Assembly: GCF_030409335.1 (NCBI RefSeq)
Contig: NZ_JAUFPN010000180.1
Location: 1-64,000 of the forward strand
Length of the DNA: 64,000 nucleotides
Direction: 5' to 3'
Source of the DNA: Paeniroseomonas aquatica
GTDB lineage: Bacteria; Pseudomonadota; Alphaproteobacteria; Acetobacterales; Acetobacteraceae
In this document: positions 26,059 to 34,908 of the stretch, one piece after another
How the letters are laid out: each line of letters begins with the position of its first letter
Position numbering within the stretch: position 1 is the first letter of the stretch
The notes under the pieces: generated by a model
What the model was told of the DNA's origin: nothing
Databases searched by the model: none
Seen by the model: the letters and a program-made list of their open reading frames with translations, nothing else
Made by a program: the position numbers and the translations under genes

Positions 26059-26640
26059 TCAGGCGAAGCTGCAGGCTTCCTCGAAGCTGAGCCGCGGCAG
26101 GCGGCCGAAGACGCCGCTCGGGTCGCCATGGCCGAGGTTCACCAGCCAGTTCGACTTGACCTTGGTGCCGGCGAAGAAGGCCTCATCCACCTTGGCCTTG
26201 TCGAAGCCGGACATCGAGCCGACGTCGAGCCCGACCAGCTTCGCCGCGATGGTGAGATAGGCGCCCTGCAGGGTGCCGTTGCGGAAGGCGGTCTCCTCGG
26301 CCAGCGCCGGGCTGGAGGTGAACCAGGACCGCGCATCGGCATGCGGGAACAGCTGCGGCAGCTTCTCGTAGAATTCCATGTCGGTGCCGACGATGACGCA
26401 GACCGGGGCGGCCATGGTCTTCTCGAGGTTCCCCGAGGAGAGCGCCGGGGCCAGCTTCTCCTTGCCTTCCTTCGAGGTGACGAAGACGAAGCGTGCCGGC
26501 GAGCAATTGGCCGAGGTGGAGCCGAATTTCAGGATGTCGTAGATCTGCCGCAGTTGCTCCTCGGAGACGGGCTGATCGGTCCACTTGTTCTGGGTGCGGG
26601 CGTTCAGGAACAGGGTATCAATGGCGGCCTGGTCGGTCAT
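26059..26640 (-). CDS. rutE: RutE-like malonic semialdehyde reductase (nitroreductase family)
   Basis: 193 residues, close to E. coli RutE (196). [50 protein letters not shown] is the RutE-type start with the FMN-binding arginine/Ser-Asn region; [34 protein letters not shown] is the C-terminal flavin motif. RutE reduces toxic malonic semialdehyde to 3-hydroxypropionate at the end of uracil degradation. AAGGAGA precedes ATG 26640. It is third in a minus-strand set with a cysteine hydrolase and RutA-like gene; 60 nt separate it from the former. Confidence 0.85.
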   Translation of the reverse strand: MTDQAAIDTLFLNARTQNKWTDQPVSEEQLRQIYDILKFGSTSANCSPARFVFVTSKEGKEKLAPALSSGNLEKTMAAPVCVIVGTDMEFYEKLPQLFPHADARSWFTSSPALAEETAFRNGTLQGAYLTIAAKLVGLDVGSMSGFDKAKVDEAFFAGTKVKSNWLVNLGHGDPSGVFGRLPRLSFEEACSFA

Positions 26641-26700
26641 GCTGGTCTCCTTGGTCGATCTGCGATGGCATTACCGCGACGCGGGTGGCGAGACCAGCGC

Positions 26701-27372
26701 TCAGCCCTCGCCGGGCATGGCCGCGAGGCCGGCCAGCACCTCCGCCACCGGCAGGACATCGGCATACTTCACCGCCATGTCGTAGAGACTGGCGAAATGC
26801 GGGCTTTCGTGGCGATCCGCGACGGCTTCCTCCGGCACGATCATCCGGAAGCCGCAGGACAGCCCGTCCACCACCGTGGCGCGGACGCAGCCGGAGGTGG
26901 AGCCGCCGGTGATCACCACCGTATCCACCCGGTGGAAGGTCAGCAGGGAGCGCAGGTTGGTCTCGAAGAAGGCGGAGGCCATGCGCTTGTTGAACACGAT
27001 GTCGCCCGGCGCCCGTTCCACCCGCGGGTCGAGCATGGCCCGCGGCGAGCCCTCCTTGATGTTCTGCAGGCTGTCCGGCGTATCCGACCGCGTGCCCCAG
27101 ATTCCGCAATCCTCCCCGCTCGGGAGGTAGGCGACATAGGTCCAGACCACGGGGAAGGCCCGGGCCCGGCAGAGCGCGGCCAGCCGGTTCATGTGGCCGA
27201 TCTGGTCGGGGTCGGTCTCATAGGCGGTCGGGTAGGCCGCCGGCTGGGTATAGGCGCATTGTACGTCGACGTTCACCAGCGCGGCGCGGCGGCCGAAGCC
27301 GAAGCGGCGGCGGCCGGGCGCCGCTTTGAGCGCGGCATAGAGCTGCCGCGCGGTCTGCCCGTCCTCGATCAT
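26701..27372 (-). CDS. Isochorismatase-family cysteine hydrolase
   Basis: 223 residues. The catalytic set of the family is visible: Asp in NVDVQCAY, Lys in VFNKRMASAFFETNL, Cys in TGGSTSGCVRATVVDGLSCGF. It occupies the place of RutB (ureidoacrylate amidohydrolase), but the GGSTSGCVRAT block and overall sequence look closer to N-carbamoylsarcosine amidohydrolase. Both enzymes cleave a carbamoyl amide to release CO2 and ammonia, so a RutB-equivalent step is plausible. Its start shares one base with the rutA-like stop (TGATG), so the two are coupled. Confidence 0.82.
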   Translation of the reverse strand: MIEDGQTARQLYAALKAAPGRRRFGFGRRAALVNVDVQCAYTQPAAYPTAYETDPDQIGHMNRLAALCRARAFPVVWTYVAYLPSGEDCGIWGTRSDTPDSLQNIKEGSPRAMLDPRVERAPGDIVFNKRMASAFFETNLRSLLTFHRVDTVVITGGSTSGCVRATVVDGLSCGFRMIVPEEAVADRHESPHFASLYDMAVKYADVLPVAEVLAGLAAMPGEG

Positions 27373-28451
27373 CAGGCGGCCGCCTGGGTCACGTGCTTGC
27401 GGCATTGCATGAGCGGCTGGATGCGGGTGCCGAACTGGTCCATGCCGATGAGGAAGTCGTCGAAGGTCAGCATCACCCCCTGCAGCCCCGGCGTCTCCGC
27501 CAGCGCATCGAGCTGCTTCGCGATGGTCTCGTAGGAGCCGATGAGGCGGAGCATGTTGGTCGGCACCCGGTCGGAGCGGACCATGCGGCCGACGGTGCTG
27601 TGCGCCTCCGCCTTGGTGTCCGCCGCCGCCTGGCTGTCGCGCCAGGCCAGCGCCTCGAGGTCGGTGCCGGCGACGTAGTGGTGCCACTTGGCCATCGCCG
27701 CCGCGTCGGTCTCGTCGGCGATCACCATCATCAGCAGCATGGCGCCGCATGTGCGGCCCGAAGCCTTCGTCGCCGCCACCAGCCGCTCGGTATGCTGCGC
27801 CACCTGGGAGATGTCGTTGATGCCGCCGGCGCTGATGAAATTGTAGTCGGCGTATTCGGCGGCGAACTGCATCCCCCGGTTCGACTGGCCGGCCGAGATG
27901 ATCTCGATCTTCTTCTCCGGCAGCGGGCTCACCCGGCAATCCGTCATCTGGAAGAAGTCGCCCTTGAGGTCGGAGCGGCCGGTGGCCCAGAGGTCCTGCA
28001 TCACCTGGACGTATTCCGAGCAGTATTCGTAGCGCCGGGCGAAATGCGCCTCGCCGGGCCAGATGCCCATCTGCTCGTATTCCGCCTTCTGCCAGCCGGA
28101 GACGATGTTCACCCCGAAGCGCCCATGGCTGATGCTGTCGATGGTGACGGCCATCCGCGCCAGCACCGCCGGCGGGATGGTCAGCACCGCGACCGAGGCA
28201 AACAGCTTGATCCGCTTGGTCACCGCCGCCAGCCCGGCCATCAGGCTGAAGCTTTCGAGGTTGTGGTCCCAGTACTCGGACGGACCGCCGAAGCCGCGCA
28301 GCTTGATCATGGAAAGGGCGAATTCAAAGCCATAGGCCTCGGCCTTCTCGCACACGGCGCGGTTGAGGTCGAAGCTCGGCATGAATTGCGGCGAGGTACT
28401 GGAGATCAGCCAGCCATTGTTGCCGATGGGAAGGAAGATGCCGACGTCCAT
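27372..28451 (-). CDS. rutA: RutA-like flavin-dependent pyrimidine monooxygenase
   Basis: 359 residues, close to E. coli RutA. The opening MDVGIFLPIGNNGWLIS, then PSFDLNRAVCEKAEAYGFEFALSMIKLRGFGG, WDHNLESFSLMAGLAAVTKRIKLFASVA, ISHGRFGVNIVSGWQKAEYEQMG and EIISAGQSNRGMQFAAEYADYNF are strongly RutA-like. RutA opens the uracil ring to ureidoacrylate using FMNH2 and O2, so it needs a reductase (RutF) that is not in this window. AGGAG lies 9 nt before ATG 28451. The 270-nt gap to the divergent pump at 28722 must hold its promoter; I found no clear boxes or repeats there. Confidence 0.9.
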   Translation of the reverse strand: MDVGIFLPIGNNGWLISSTSPQFMPSFDLNRAVCEKAEAYGFEFALSMIKLRGFGGPSEYWDHNLESFSLMAGLAAVTKRIKLFASVAVLTIPPAVLARMAVTIDSISHGRFGVNIVSGWQKAEYEQMGIWPGEAHFARRYEYCSEYVQVMQDLWATGRSDLKGDFFQMTDCRVSPLPEKKIEIISAGQSNRGMQFAAEYADYNFISAGGINDISQVAQHTERLVAATKASGRTCGAMLLMMVIADETDAAAMAKWHHYVAGTDLEALAWRDSQAAADTKAEAHSTVGRMVRSDRVPTNMLRLIGSYETIAKQLDALAETPGLQGVMLTFDDFLIGMDQFGTRIQPLMQCRKHVTQAAA

Positions 28452-28721
28452 GAGGCCCGCTCCTGTTCCGGGAAATGGCAGCCTACCGGCTGGCCGGCCG
28501 GTGATGGAGGGGCGACGCCACCTGCCGTGCCACGAATCTCGCCCATGCCGACCGTTCCTGCGGCGCCCTTGGGCAGAGCCGCGCTCGAAGCCCAGAAACA
28601 CGGCAATGGCACCCCTGCCGGCCTTCGCTCAAGGCGGCTGCGGGGCCTCTCCCCCGGCTCTGGGCTATGGTGCGGTGCAGCACGCGGTGGTAACCCGGCT
28701 GACCGCTGCCGGAGCCCCTGC

Positions 28722-29888
28722 ATGCCACGCGTCTCCGCCCTCCTGCTGCTGGTCCTCGCCGCCATGTCCGCCTTTGGGCCGCTGGCGACCGACATGTACC
28801 TGCCGGCCTTCCCCGCCATCGCCGCCGGCCTCGCGGCCGATCCGGCCGCGGTGCAGAAGACCCTGGCGAGCTTCTTCGCCGGCATGGCCATCGCCCAGCC
28901 GGTCTTCGGACCGCTGGCCGACCGCTTCGGGCGCCGGCCGCCGCTGCTGGTGGGCCTCGGGATCTTCGTGCTGGGCTCGGTGGGCTGCGCCCTGACGCAG
29001 TCCATCGGCTGGCTCATGCTCTGGCGCTTCGTCCAGGGCTTGGGCGGCTGCGCCGGCATGGTGATGGCGCGGGCCATCGTCCGCGACGTCTCGGAAGGGC
29101 CGGCGACCATCCGGCTGATGTCGCGGCTGATGCTGGTCGTGACCTTGGCGCCGATCCTGGCGCCATCCCTCGGCGGCCTGCTGCTTGGCCTCGGCGGCTG
29201 GCGGGCGATCTTCTGGGCCCTGGTCGCCTATGGCGCCGGCCTGGCGGTGGTGGTCACCGCCATCCTGCCGGAAACCCTGCCGCCGGATCGGCGGCGGCGG
29301 GACGGGCCGCTCGGCATCATCATGGTCTATGCCCGGATGCTGGGCAGCCGGCGCTTCATGGGGCTGACGCTCTCGGGCGTGCTGCCGATGGCCGGGATGT
29401 TCGCCTACATCGCCGGCTCACCCTTCGTCTTCATGGAATTGCACCGGCTGCGGCCGGCGGATTACGGCCTGCTTTTCGGCGCCAATGCGATCGGGATCAT
29501 GGCGGTCTCGCAGCTCAATGCCTGGCTTTCGACCCGGCAGCCGCCGGAACGGGTGCTGCTCTGGGGGCTCTGCTCGATGGCGACGGCGGGTGTCCTGCTG
29601 GTCGCCTTGGCCGGCAACGGCAGCTTCCTCGGCGTGGCCGTTCCGCTGTTCGTCTATGTCGCCAGTATCGGCATGGTGATGCCGATCGCCGCGGCGCTGG
29701 CCATGGCCTCCCAGGGGCGGACGGCGGGCAGTGCCAGCGCCCTGATCGGTACGCTGCAGTTCAGCGGCGGCGCCGTGGCGGGCGGGCTGGTCGGCGCCTT
29801 CTACGACGGCACGGCCATGCCCATGGCCATCGTCATCGCCCTTGCCGGGACAGGCGGGCTGCTGTCCCGGCTCTTCCTCCTGCGCTGA
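28722..29888 (+). CDS. Bcr/CflA-type multidrug efflux MFS transporter
   Basis: 388 residues with 12 predicted membrane segments. The N-terminal AAMSAFGPLATDMYLPAFPAIAAGL is the Bcr/CflA signature (TDMYLPAFP), followed by GPLADRFGRRPPLLVGL (loop 2-3) and RFVQGLGGCAGMVMARAIVRD. A drug or small-molecule proton antiporter. It diverges from the rutA-like gene; whether it exports a pyrimidine-degradation intermediate or has an unrelated role is not determined. Confidence 0.87.
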   Translation: MPRVSALLLLVLAAMSAFGPLATDMYLPAFPAIAAGLAADPAAVQKTLASFFAGMAIAQPVFGPLADRFGRRPPLLVGLGIFVLGSVGCALTQSIGWLMLWRFVQGLGGCAGMVMARAIVRDVSEGPATIRLMSRLMLVVTLAPILAPSLGGLLLGLGGWRAIFWALVAYGAGLAVVVTAILPETLPPDRRRRDGPLGIIMVYARMLGSRRFMGLTLSGVLPMAGMFAYIAGSPFVFMELHRLRPADYGLLFGANAIGIMAVSQLNAWLSTRQPPERVLLWGLCSMATAGVLLVALAGNGSFLGVAVPLFVYVASIGMVMPIAAALAMASQGRTAGSASALIGTLQFSGGAVAGGLVGAFYDGTAMPMAIVIALAGTGGLLSRLFLLR

Positions 29889-29907
29889 GGCCCGGGTAGG
29901 GGCGGCT

Positions 29908-30240
29908 TCAGGCCTCCGGACTGCGCTCGGCGGTCATGCCTTGCAGCGCCTCGCCCAGGGTCTTGACCTTGTCCGCGTTCTTGGAGTCGGCCTTGCCGGC
30001 GAGGGTGACGGTCTCCTTGCCGAGCTTGCCGACCAGCTTCTGCACGGCTTCGCCATCGATTGGCTCGGCCTGAAGCTGCTTCTTCAGGGCGCCGAGGTCG
30101 CGCAGGATGCCCTTGGTGCCGGGGGTGTCCATCTTCTCCAGGGTGGTCTCCCAACCCTCGATGTTCTTCACGGCGGCGCTGACGGTGAAGCCCTTCACGC
30201 CTTCCTGGATGTGCTTGATGGTCGCGGCGAACTGCGGCAT
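29908..30240 (-). CDS. Small acidic/lysine-rich protein of unknown function
   Basis: 110 residues: MPQFAATIKHIQEGVKG then Lys/Gly/Glu-rich helix-prone sequence (GALKKQLQAEPIDGEAVQKLVGKLGKETVTLAGKADSKNADKVKTLGEAL). No signal peptide, cysteine or catalytic motif. Charged amphipathic helices suggest a small soluble or nucleic acid-binding protein, but I do not recognise a family. It converges with the efflux pump gene (19-nt gap) and lies downstream of a terminator, so it should have its own promoter in 30241-30324. Confidence 0.75.
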   Translation of the reverse strand: MPQFAATIKHIQEGVKGFTVSAAVKNIEGWETTLEKMDTPGTKGILRDLGALKKQLQAEPIDGEAVQKLVGKLGKETVTLAGKADSKNADKVKTLGEALQGMTAERSPEA

Positions 30241-30324
30241 GGACGCGGTCTCCTCGGGCGACGCGGGCTGCGCCGGTGCGGGAAGAAGGCGCGGCGCGCC
30301 GTCAGGTTGCGCGCCGAAATAAAT

Positions 30325-30348
30325 AGCCCGGCAGGGTCTTGCCGGGCT
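30325..30348. terminator. Bidirectional intrinsic terminator
   Basis: Perfect 9-bp stem AGCCCGGCA/TGCCGGGCT with a 6-nt loop. It is followed by TTTT on the plus strand and by ATTTATTT on the minus strand, where it lies 25 nt after the acyl-CoA synthetase stop. The clearest Rho-independent terminator in the window. Confidence 0.85.
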
Positions 30349-30372
30349 TTTGCCTCGCCCAAAATCCCATGG

Positions 30373-32007
30373 TTACTCCGGCCGTACTTGCCGCCGGAGT
30401 ACATGTTTCTGGATCTTGCCGGTGCTGGTCCGTGGCACTTCGGTGAATATCACCTGCTTGGGCGCCTTGTAGCCGGCGAGATGCGTCCGGACGAAGGCGA
30501 TCAGCTCCGCCTCGGTCGCCTCGGCCCCCGGCTTCAGCTCGATGAAGGCGCAGGGGACCTCGCCCCATCTGTCGTCCGGCTTCGCCACCACGGCCGCCAG
30601 CATCACCGCGGGGTGCTTGTAGAGCGCATCCTCCACCTCGATGGAGCTGATGTTCTCGCCGCCCGAGATGATGATGTCCTTCGAGCGGTCGCGGAGCTGC
30701 ACGTAGCCGTCCGGGTATTTCACCGCGAGGTCGCCGGTATGGAACCAGCCGCCGGCGAAGGCGGCCTCGGTCGCGGCGGGGTCCTTGAAGTAGCCCTTCA
30801 TCACCACGTTGCCCTGCATCATCACCTCGCCCATCGTGGCGCCGTCGGCCGGCACCGGCGCGAGGGTGACGGGGTCGCGCACGTCGAGCGCCTCGAGCGC
30901 CAGGTAGCGAACGCCCTGGCGCGCCATGAGCCGCGCCTGGTCGCTGGCCGGCAGCGCATCCCAGGCGCCGTTCCATTCGTTGACCACGGCGGGGCCGTAG
31001 CATTCGGTCAGGCCATAGACATGCAGCACGGCGAAGCCCGCCGCCTTCATCCGACCCAGCACGGCTTCCGGCGGCGGCGCCCCGGCGACGACGAACTGCA
31101 CCTGGTGCGACAGCGGCTTCTGCTCGGCCGCCAGAGTGTCCAGCAGCGTCGCCATGACGATCGGCGCGCCGCACATGTGGGTCACCCCATGCTCGGCCAT
31201 CAGCGACCAGAGCGTGGCGCCGCGCACCGCCCGCAGGCAGACATGCGTGCCGACCACGGCGCAGACCGTCCAGGGAAAGCACCAGCCGTTGCAATGGAAC
31301 ATCGGCAGGGTCCAGAGATAGACCGGATGCCGCGCCATGCTGGCCGAGAGCACGTTGCCGGTGGCCAGCAGCTGCGCCCCGCGGTGGTGGTAGACCACGC
31401 CCTTCGGCCGCCCGGTGGTGCCGGAGGTATAGTTCAGCGCGATCGCATCCCATTCGTCCGCTGGCAGCGCCCAGGGGTAGGCCGGATCGCCTTCCGCCAG
31501 CAGCGCCTCGTAGTCCAGGCCGCCCATGCCCTGGGCGCGGGCCGCCTCGGGCGCCACGGGATCGTCCACCTCGATCACGATGGGCGCCGCGCCGCTGATC
31601 GCCAGCGCGGCACGTGCCACGGGGACGAACTCGCGGTCCACGATCAGGACCTTCGCCTCGCCGTGGTTCAGGATGTAGCCGATGGTATCCGCATCGAGCC
31701 GCGTGTTGATGGTGTTCAGCACGGCGCCGGCCATGGGCACGCCGTAGTGGCACTCCAGCATCTCCGGGATATTGGGCAGCAGCGCCGCCACCGTATCGCC
31801 CCGGCCGATGCCGCGCGCCGCCAGCGCCGAGGCCAGCCGGACGCAGCGGTCCCGCAGCTCACGGTACGGGCGGCGCAGCGCGCCATGCACCACGGCGACA
31901 TGCTCCGGGAAGGTCGCCGCCGCGCGTTCGAGGAAGAGCAGCGGCGTCAGCGGCTGGTGGTTGGCCGCGACGCGCTCCAGGCCGATTGCGTAATCCCGTG
32001 CCGCCAT
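30373..32007 (-). CDS. Acyl-CoA synthetase (AMP-binding, ANL superfamily)
   Basis: 544 residues. ATG 32007 is chosen for the AAGGGAG site 6-7 nt upstream. ANL motifs: P-loop NYTSGTTGRPKGVVYHH, VYGLTECYGP, GWFHTGDLAVKYPDGYVQLRDRSKDIIISGGENISSIEVEDAL and C-terminal catalytic Lys in PRTSTGKIQKHVLR. The sequence resembles the medium-chain/acyl-CoA ligases of the FadK/AlkK type. It activates a carboxylic acid as CoA thioester; substrate unknown. It starts 11 nt after the enoyl-CoA hydratase stop, so the two should act in the same beta-oxidation-like route. Confidence 0.9.
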   Translation of the reverse strand: MAARDYAIGLERVAANHQPLTPLLFLERAAATFPEHVAVVHGALRRPYRELRDRCVRLASALAARGIGRGDTVAALLPNIPEMLECHYGVPMAGAVLNTINTRLDADTIGYILNHGEAKVLIVDREFVPVARAALAISGAAPIVIEVDDPVAPEAARAQGMGGLDYEALLAEGDPAYPWALPADEWDAIALNYTSGTTGRPKGVVYHHRGAQLLATGNVLSASMARHPVYLWTLPMFHCNGWCFPWTVCAVVGTHVCLRAVRGATLWSLMAEHGVTHMCGAPIVMATLLDTLAAEQKPLSHQVQFVVAGAPPPEAVLGRMKAAGFAVLHVYGLTECYGPAVVNEWNGAWDALPASDQARLMARQGVRYLALEALDVRDPVTLAPVPADGATMGEVMMQGNVVMKGYFKDPAATEAAFAGGWFHTGDLAVKYPDGYVQLRDRSKDIIISGGENISSIEVEDALYKHPAVMLAAVVAKPDDRWGEVPCAFIELKPGAEATEAELIAFVRTHLAGYKAPKQVIFTEVPRTSTGKIQKHVLRRQVRPE

Positions 32008-32018
32008 GTCCCGCTCCC

Positions 32019-32819
32019 TTACCGATGCTGCCACTCCGGGCGGCGCTTGGCCACGAAGGCGCCGATGCCCTCGGCGGCATCCTCGGCCAGCAGGTTCTCT
32101 ACCATCACCGCCCCGGCCGCGGCATAGGCTTCTGCCAGCGGCATCGCCTGCTGGGCGTTGAAGCCACGCTTGCCGAGCTGCACCGCGACCGCCGAGCGCG
32201 AGGCGATCTGCTGCGCCAGGGCGAGTGCGGTCGGCAGCACCGCCTCGGGCGGCATCACCCGGTTCACCAAGCCCATCCGCTGCGCCTCCCCGGCCGGGAT
32301 CATCTCGCCCAGCAGCAGCATCTCCATGGCCGACTTGCGTGGCACCGCCCGGGCCAGCGCCACCCCGGGGGTGGAGCAGAACAGACCGATATCGACGCCG
32401 GGCGTGCAGAATTTGGCGGTGGTCGAGGCCACCACCAGGTCGCAGCTCGCCGCGAGCTGGCAGCCCGCCGCGGTGGCGATGCCCTGCACCGCGGCGACGA
32501 CCGGCTGCGGCAGCGCGACCACCGCCTGCATGACCGTCCCGCAGGCCGCCATGATCCCGGCGAAGAAGGCCGCGCCGCCATCGGCGTCGGCGCGATGCGC
32601 GGTCACCTCCTTGAGGTCGTGCCCGGCGGAGAAGGCGGGGCCCTCGGCCGCCAGCACCACGGCGCGGATGTCGCGATCGGCCGCGACCTCGTCCAGCGCC
32701 GCCTGCAGGGCCGCCAGCATCCCGGTCGAGAGGCTGTTGCGCGAGGCCGGCCGGTTCAGGGTGAGGATGGCGACGGCCCCCTCATCCCGGCGCAGGACTG
32801 GTGGTGCATTCTCGTGCAT
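32019..32819 (-). CDS. Enoyl-CoA hydratase/isomerase family protein
   Basis: 266 residues from ATG 32819 with GGAGAGG upstream; ATG 32834 is an alternative. Crotonase motifs: LNRPASRNSLSTGML, AEGPAFSAGHDLKEV (oxyanion-hole Ala-Gly), VQGIATAAGCQLAASCDLVVAS with GIAT...GC for the second oxyanion region. The usual Glu pair is not obvious (AASCD and KFCTPGVDIGLFCSTPG), which resembles ECHDC3-like members of uncertain activity. It precedes the acyl-CoA synthetase in one minus-strand unit. Confidence 0.87.
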   Translation of the reverse strand: MHENAPPVLRRDEGAVAILTLNRPASRNSLSTGMLAALQAALDEVAADRDIRAVVLAAEGPAFSAGHDLKEVTAHRADADGGAAFFAGIMAACGTVMQAVVALPQPVVAAVQGIATAAGCQLAASCDLVVASTTAKFCTPGVDIGLFCSTPGVALARAVPRKSAMEMLLLGEMIPAGEAQRMGLVNRVMPPEAVLPTALALAQQIASRSAVAVQLGKRGFNAQQAMPLAEAYAAAGAVMVENLLAEDAAEGIGAFVAKRRPEWQHR

Positions 32820-32891
32820 GATGTGCCTCTCCATGCGCGGCAGTATCCGCCCGCGGTTGACCCGGCCGCAAGGGCAGGGGAGCCTGCCGCG

Positions 32892-34505
32892 ATGCAGCAT
32901 CCCGACCCCATCACCCCAGATCCTATAACGGTGGAGGTCATCGGCTCGGCGCTGGCCTCGATCACCGAGGAAATGGGCGAGGCCCTGGTCCGAGCCAGCT
33001 TCTCGACCAACATCAAGGAGCGGCGGGACTGCTCCACCGCGCTGTTCGACCGGCAGGGCCGCACCCTCTGCCAGGCCGAGCACATCCCGATCCACCTCGG
33101 CAGCTTCCTCGAGGCGCTGCCCGCCATCCTGGCCCGGCACGCGGAATCCGGCATCGCCCCCGGCGACGTCTTCGTCTTCAACGACGCCTATGCCGGCGGC
33201 GGCACCCATCTGCCGGACATCGTCCTGGCCGAGCCGATCTTCGTCGATGGCGCGATCCGGGCCTGGGCGATGAACCTGGCGCACCACGCCGACTTCGCCG
33301 ATCGCGGCCATGCCCACATCTTCCAGGAGGGGCTGCGGATCCCGCCCGTGCGGCTGTATCGCGCCGGGGCGCTGCAGCCGGACATCCAGGCGCTGATCCT
33401 GCTGAACTGCCAGGTCCCGCGCGAGCGCCTGTCCGACCTCCGCGCCCAGATGGCGGCCAACCGGCTCGGCGTCCGGCGCTTCCAGGGACTCTGCGCCCGC
33501 TACGGCACGCCGGTGGTGCTGGCGGCATCCGAGGCGCTGCTGGACTATGCCGAGCGCCGCATGCGCGCCGGCATCGCCGGCATCCCCGACGGCACCTACG
33601 GATTCACCGACCGGCACGACGGCCCCGAGATCGACGGCGAGCTGGAGCTGTCGCTACGCCTGACCGTCGCCGGCGACGCCATGACGCTGGACTTCACCGC
33701 GCCGCCGCAGCTCCGCGCCGGGATCAACATGACGATGACGGCGCTGCTGGCGACCGTCTACTACGCCGCCCGCGCCGTGGTGGACCCGGAGGTGCTGCCC
33801 AATGCCGGCCTCGCCCGGCCGCTGACGGTGACCGCCACGCCGGGCAGCGTGCTGAATTGCCTGGCCCCGGCCGCGGTGCATTCGCGGCTCTCGACCTGCC
33901 AGCGGGTGGTGGACTTGGTCTTCGGCGCTCTGGCCCAGGCGGTGCCGGGCCGCGTCACCGCCGCGCACAACGGCGCCTGCACCATGCTGGCCTTCGCCGG
34001 CACCCAGCCCGGCAGCGGCGACCCCTGGGTCTACCTCGAGACCGTCGGCGGCGGCTTCGGCGCCCGTGCGACCAAGGACGGGCTGGACGGGGTGCATGTC
34101 CATACCACCAACACCTCCAACCTGCCGGTCGAGGCGCTGGAGCCGGAATACCCGCTGACCCTGGTGGAGTATGCGCTGGTCGACGGCTCCGGCGGCGCCG
34201 GCACCTGGCGCGGCGGCATGGCGCTGCGGCGGACCTACCGCGCCGAGGCGGCCTGCCGGATGGAGATCGACATCGCCCGCACCCTCTCGGCGCCCTGGGG
34301 CCTGGCGGGCGGCGAGGCGGGCGGCCGCGGCCGGATCGACTACGGCCCCGGCGTCGCGCCCTTCGTGAAGGGGCAGGGGAGCCTGGCGCCGGGGCAATGG
34401 ATCGCCATCACCACCCCCGGCGCCGGCGGCTACGGACCGCCGGAAGCCCGCGATCCCGCGCTGCTGGCGCGGGACCGGCGGGAGGGCCGGGTCAGGCCGG
34501 GTTGA
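32892..34505 (+). CDS. Hydantoinase B/oxoprolinase family protein
   Basis: 537 residues. Typical HyuB opening: ITVEVIGSALASITEEMGEALVRASFSTNIKERRDCSTALFDRQGR then QAEHIPIHLGSF, GDVFVFNDAYAGGGTHLPDIVL, HHADFADRGH, and late GGGFGARATKDGLDGVH and ATTPGAGGYGPP. HyuB subunits normally work with an ATP-binding HyuA subunit in ATP-dependent ring opening of hydantoins or 5-oxoproline, or acetone/acetophenone carboxylation. No hyuA is adjacent, so it either partners with a distant subunit or acts alone. It is divergent from the crotonase gene and ends 1 nt before the DUF35 gene stop on the other strand. Confidence 0.88.
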   Translation: MQHPDPITPDPITVEVIGSALASITEEMGEALVRASFSTNIKERRDCSTALFDRQGRTLCQAEHIPIHLGSFLEALPAILARHAESGIAPGDVFVFNDAYAGGGTHLPDIVLAEPIFVDGAIRAWAMNLAHHADFADRGHAHIFQEGLRIPPVRLYRAGALQPDIQALILLNCQVPRERLSDLRAQMAANRLGVRRFQGLCARYGTPVVLAASEALLDYAERRMRAGIAGIPDGTYGFTDRHDGPEIDGELELSLRLTVAGDAMTLDFTAPPQLRAGINMTMTALLATVYYAARAVVDPEVLPNAGLARPLTVTATPGSVLNCLAPAAVHSRLSTCQRVVDLVFGALAQAVPGRVTAAHNGACTMLAFAGTQPGSGDPWVYLETVGGGFGARATKDGLDGVHVHTTNTSNLPVEALEPEYPLTLVEYALVDGSGGAGTWRGGMALRRTYRAEAACRMEIDIARTLSAPWGLAGGEAGGRGRIDYGPGVAPFVKGQGSLAPGQWIAITTPGAGGYGPPEARDPALLARDRREGRVRPG

Positions 34506-34506
34506 G

Positions 34507-34905
34507 CTAGGCCGGGGTGAACATCGTCGCCGGCGGGCTGTCGCCCGTCGTCGGCTTGAACACCACCTTCACCTTCTGGCCGATCTTGAGCGCATCCATG
34601 TCGCAATCGACGATGTTGGTGAAGATGCGCACGCCCTCGTCGAGCTCGACATAGGCGACGCAATAGGGCTCCTTCGTCCGCATCACCGTGTAGGTATAGA
34701 TCGTGCCGGTGCCCTTGGCCGGCACCATCTCGACGTTGTTCGACAGGGTGAAGGGCGAGCAGCCCCGCGGATACCAAAAATGCTTGTTGGTATCCTTGCA
34801 GAGCCCGATCAGCAGCTTGCCCTCACGCGCCGCATCGAAATACGGCTTGTTGGTCGGGTCCACCTGGATGGCGGGCAGCGCCCGGTTGGAGGCCATGGTT
34901 GCCAT
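34507..34905 (-). CDS. DUF35 OB-fold protein with degenerate zinc ribbon
   Basis: 132 residues. The rubredoxin-like ribbon at about 30-50 reads GLCKDTNKHFWYPRGCSPF: positions 1 and 3 of the CxxC...CPxC set are Cys but 2 and 4 are not, so zinc binding is doubtful. The OB-fold (GTIYTYTVMRTKEPYCVAYVELDEGVRIFTNIVD) is normal. DUF35 proteins form complexes with thiolase-like partners and channel acyl-CoA substrates. It starts 3 nt after the thiolase-like gene stop, the expected pair. Confidence 0.87.
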   Translation of the reverse strand: MATMASNRALPAIQVDPTNKPYFDAAREGKLLIGLCKDTNKHFWYPRGCSPFTLSNNVEMVPAKGTGTIYTYTVMRTKEPYCVAYVELDEGVRIFTNIVDCDMDALKIGQKVKVVFKPTTGDSPPATMFTPA

Positions 34906-34908
34906 GGG

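Noticed and set aside
28452-28721. Small gene or regulatory RNA in the rutA/efflux pump gap
   Set aside because: Several short frames exist but none has a ribosome site or a recognisable product; only a GC-rich partial palindrome near 28490 was seen.
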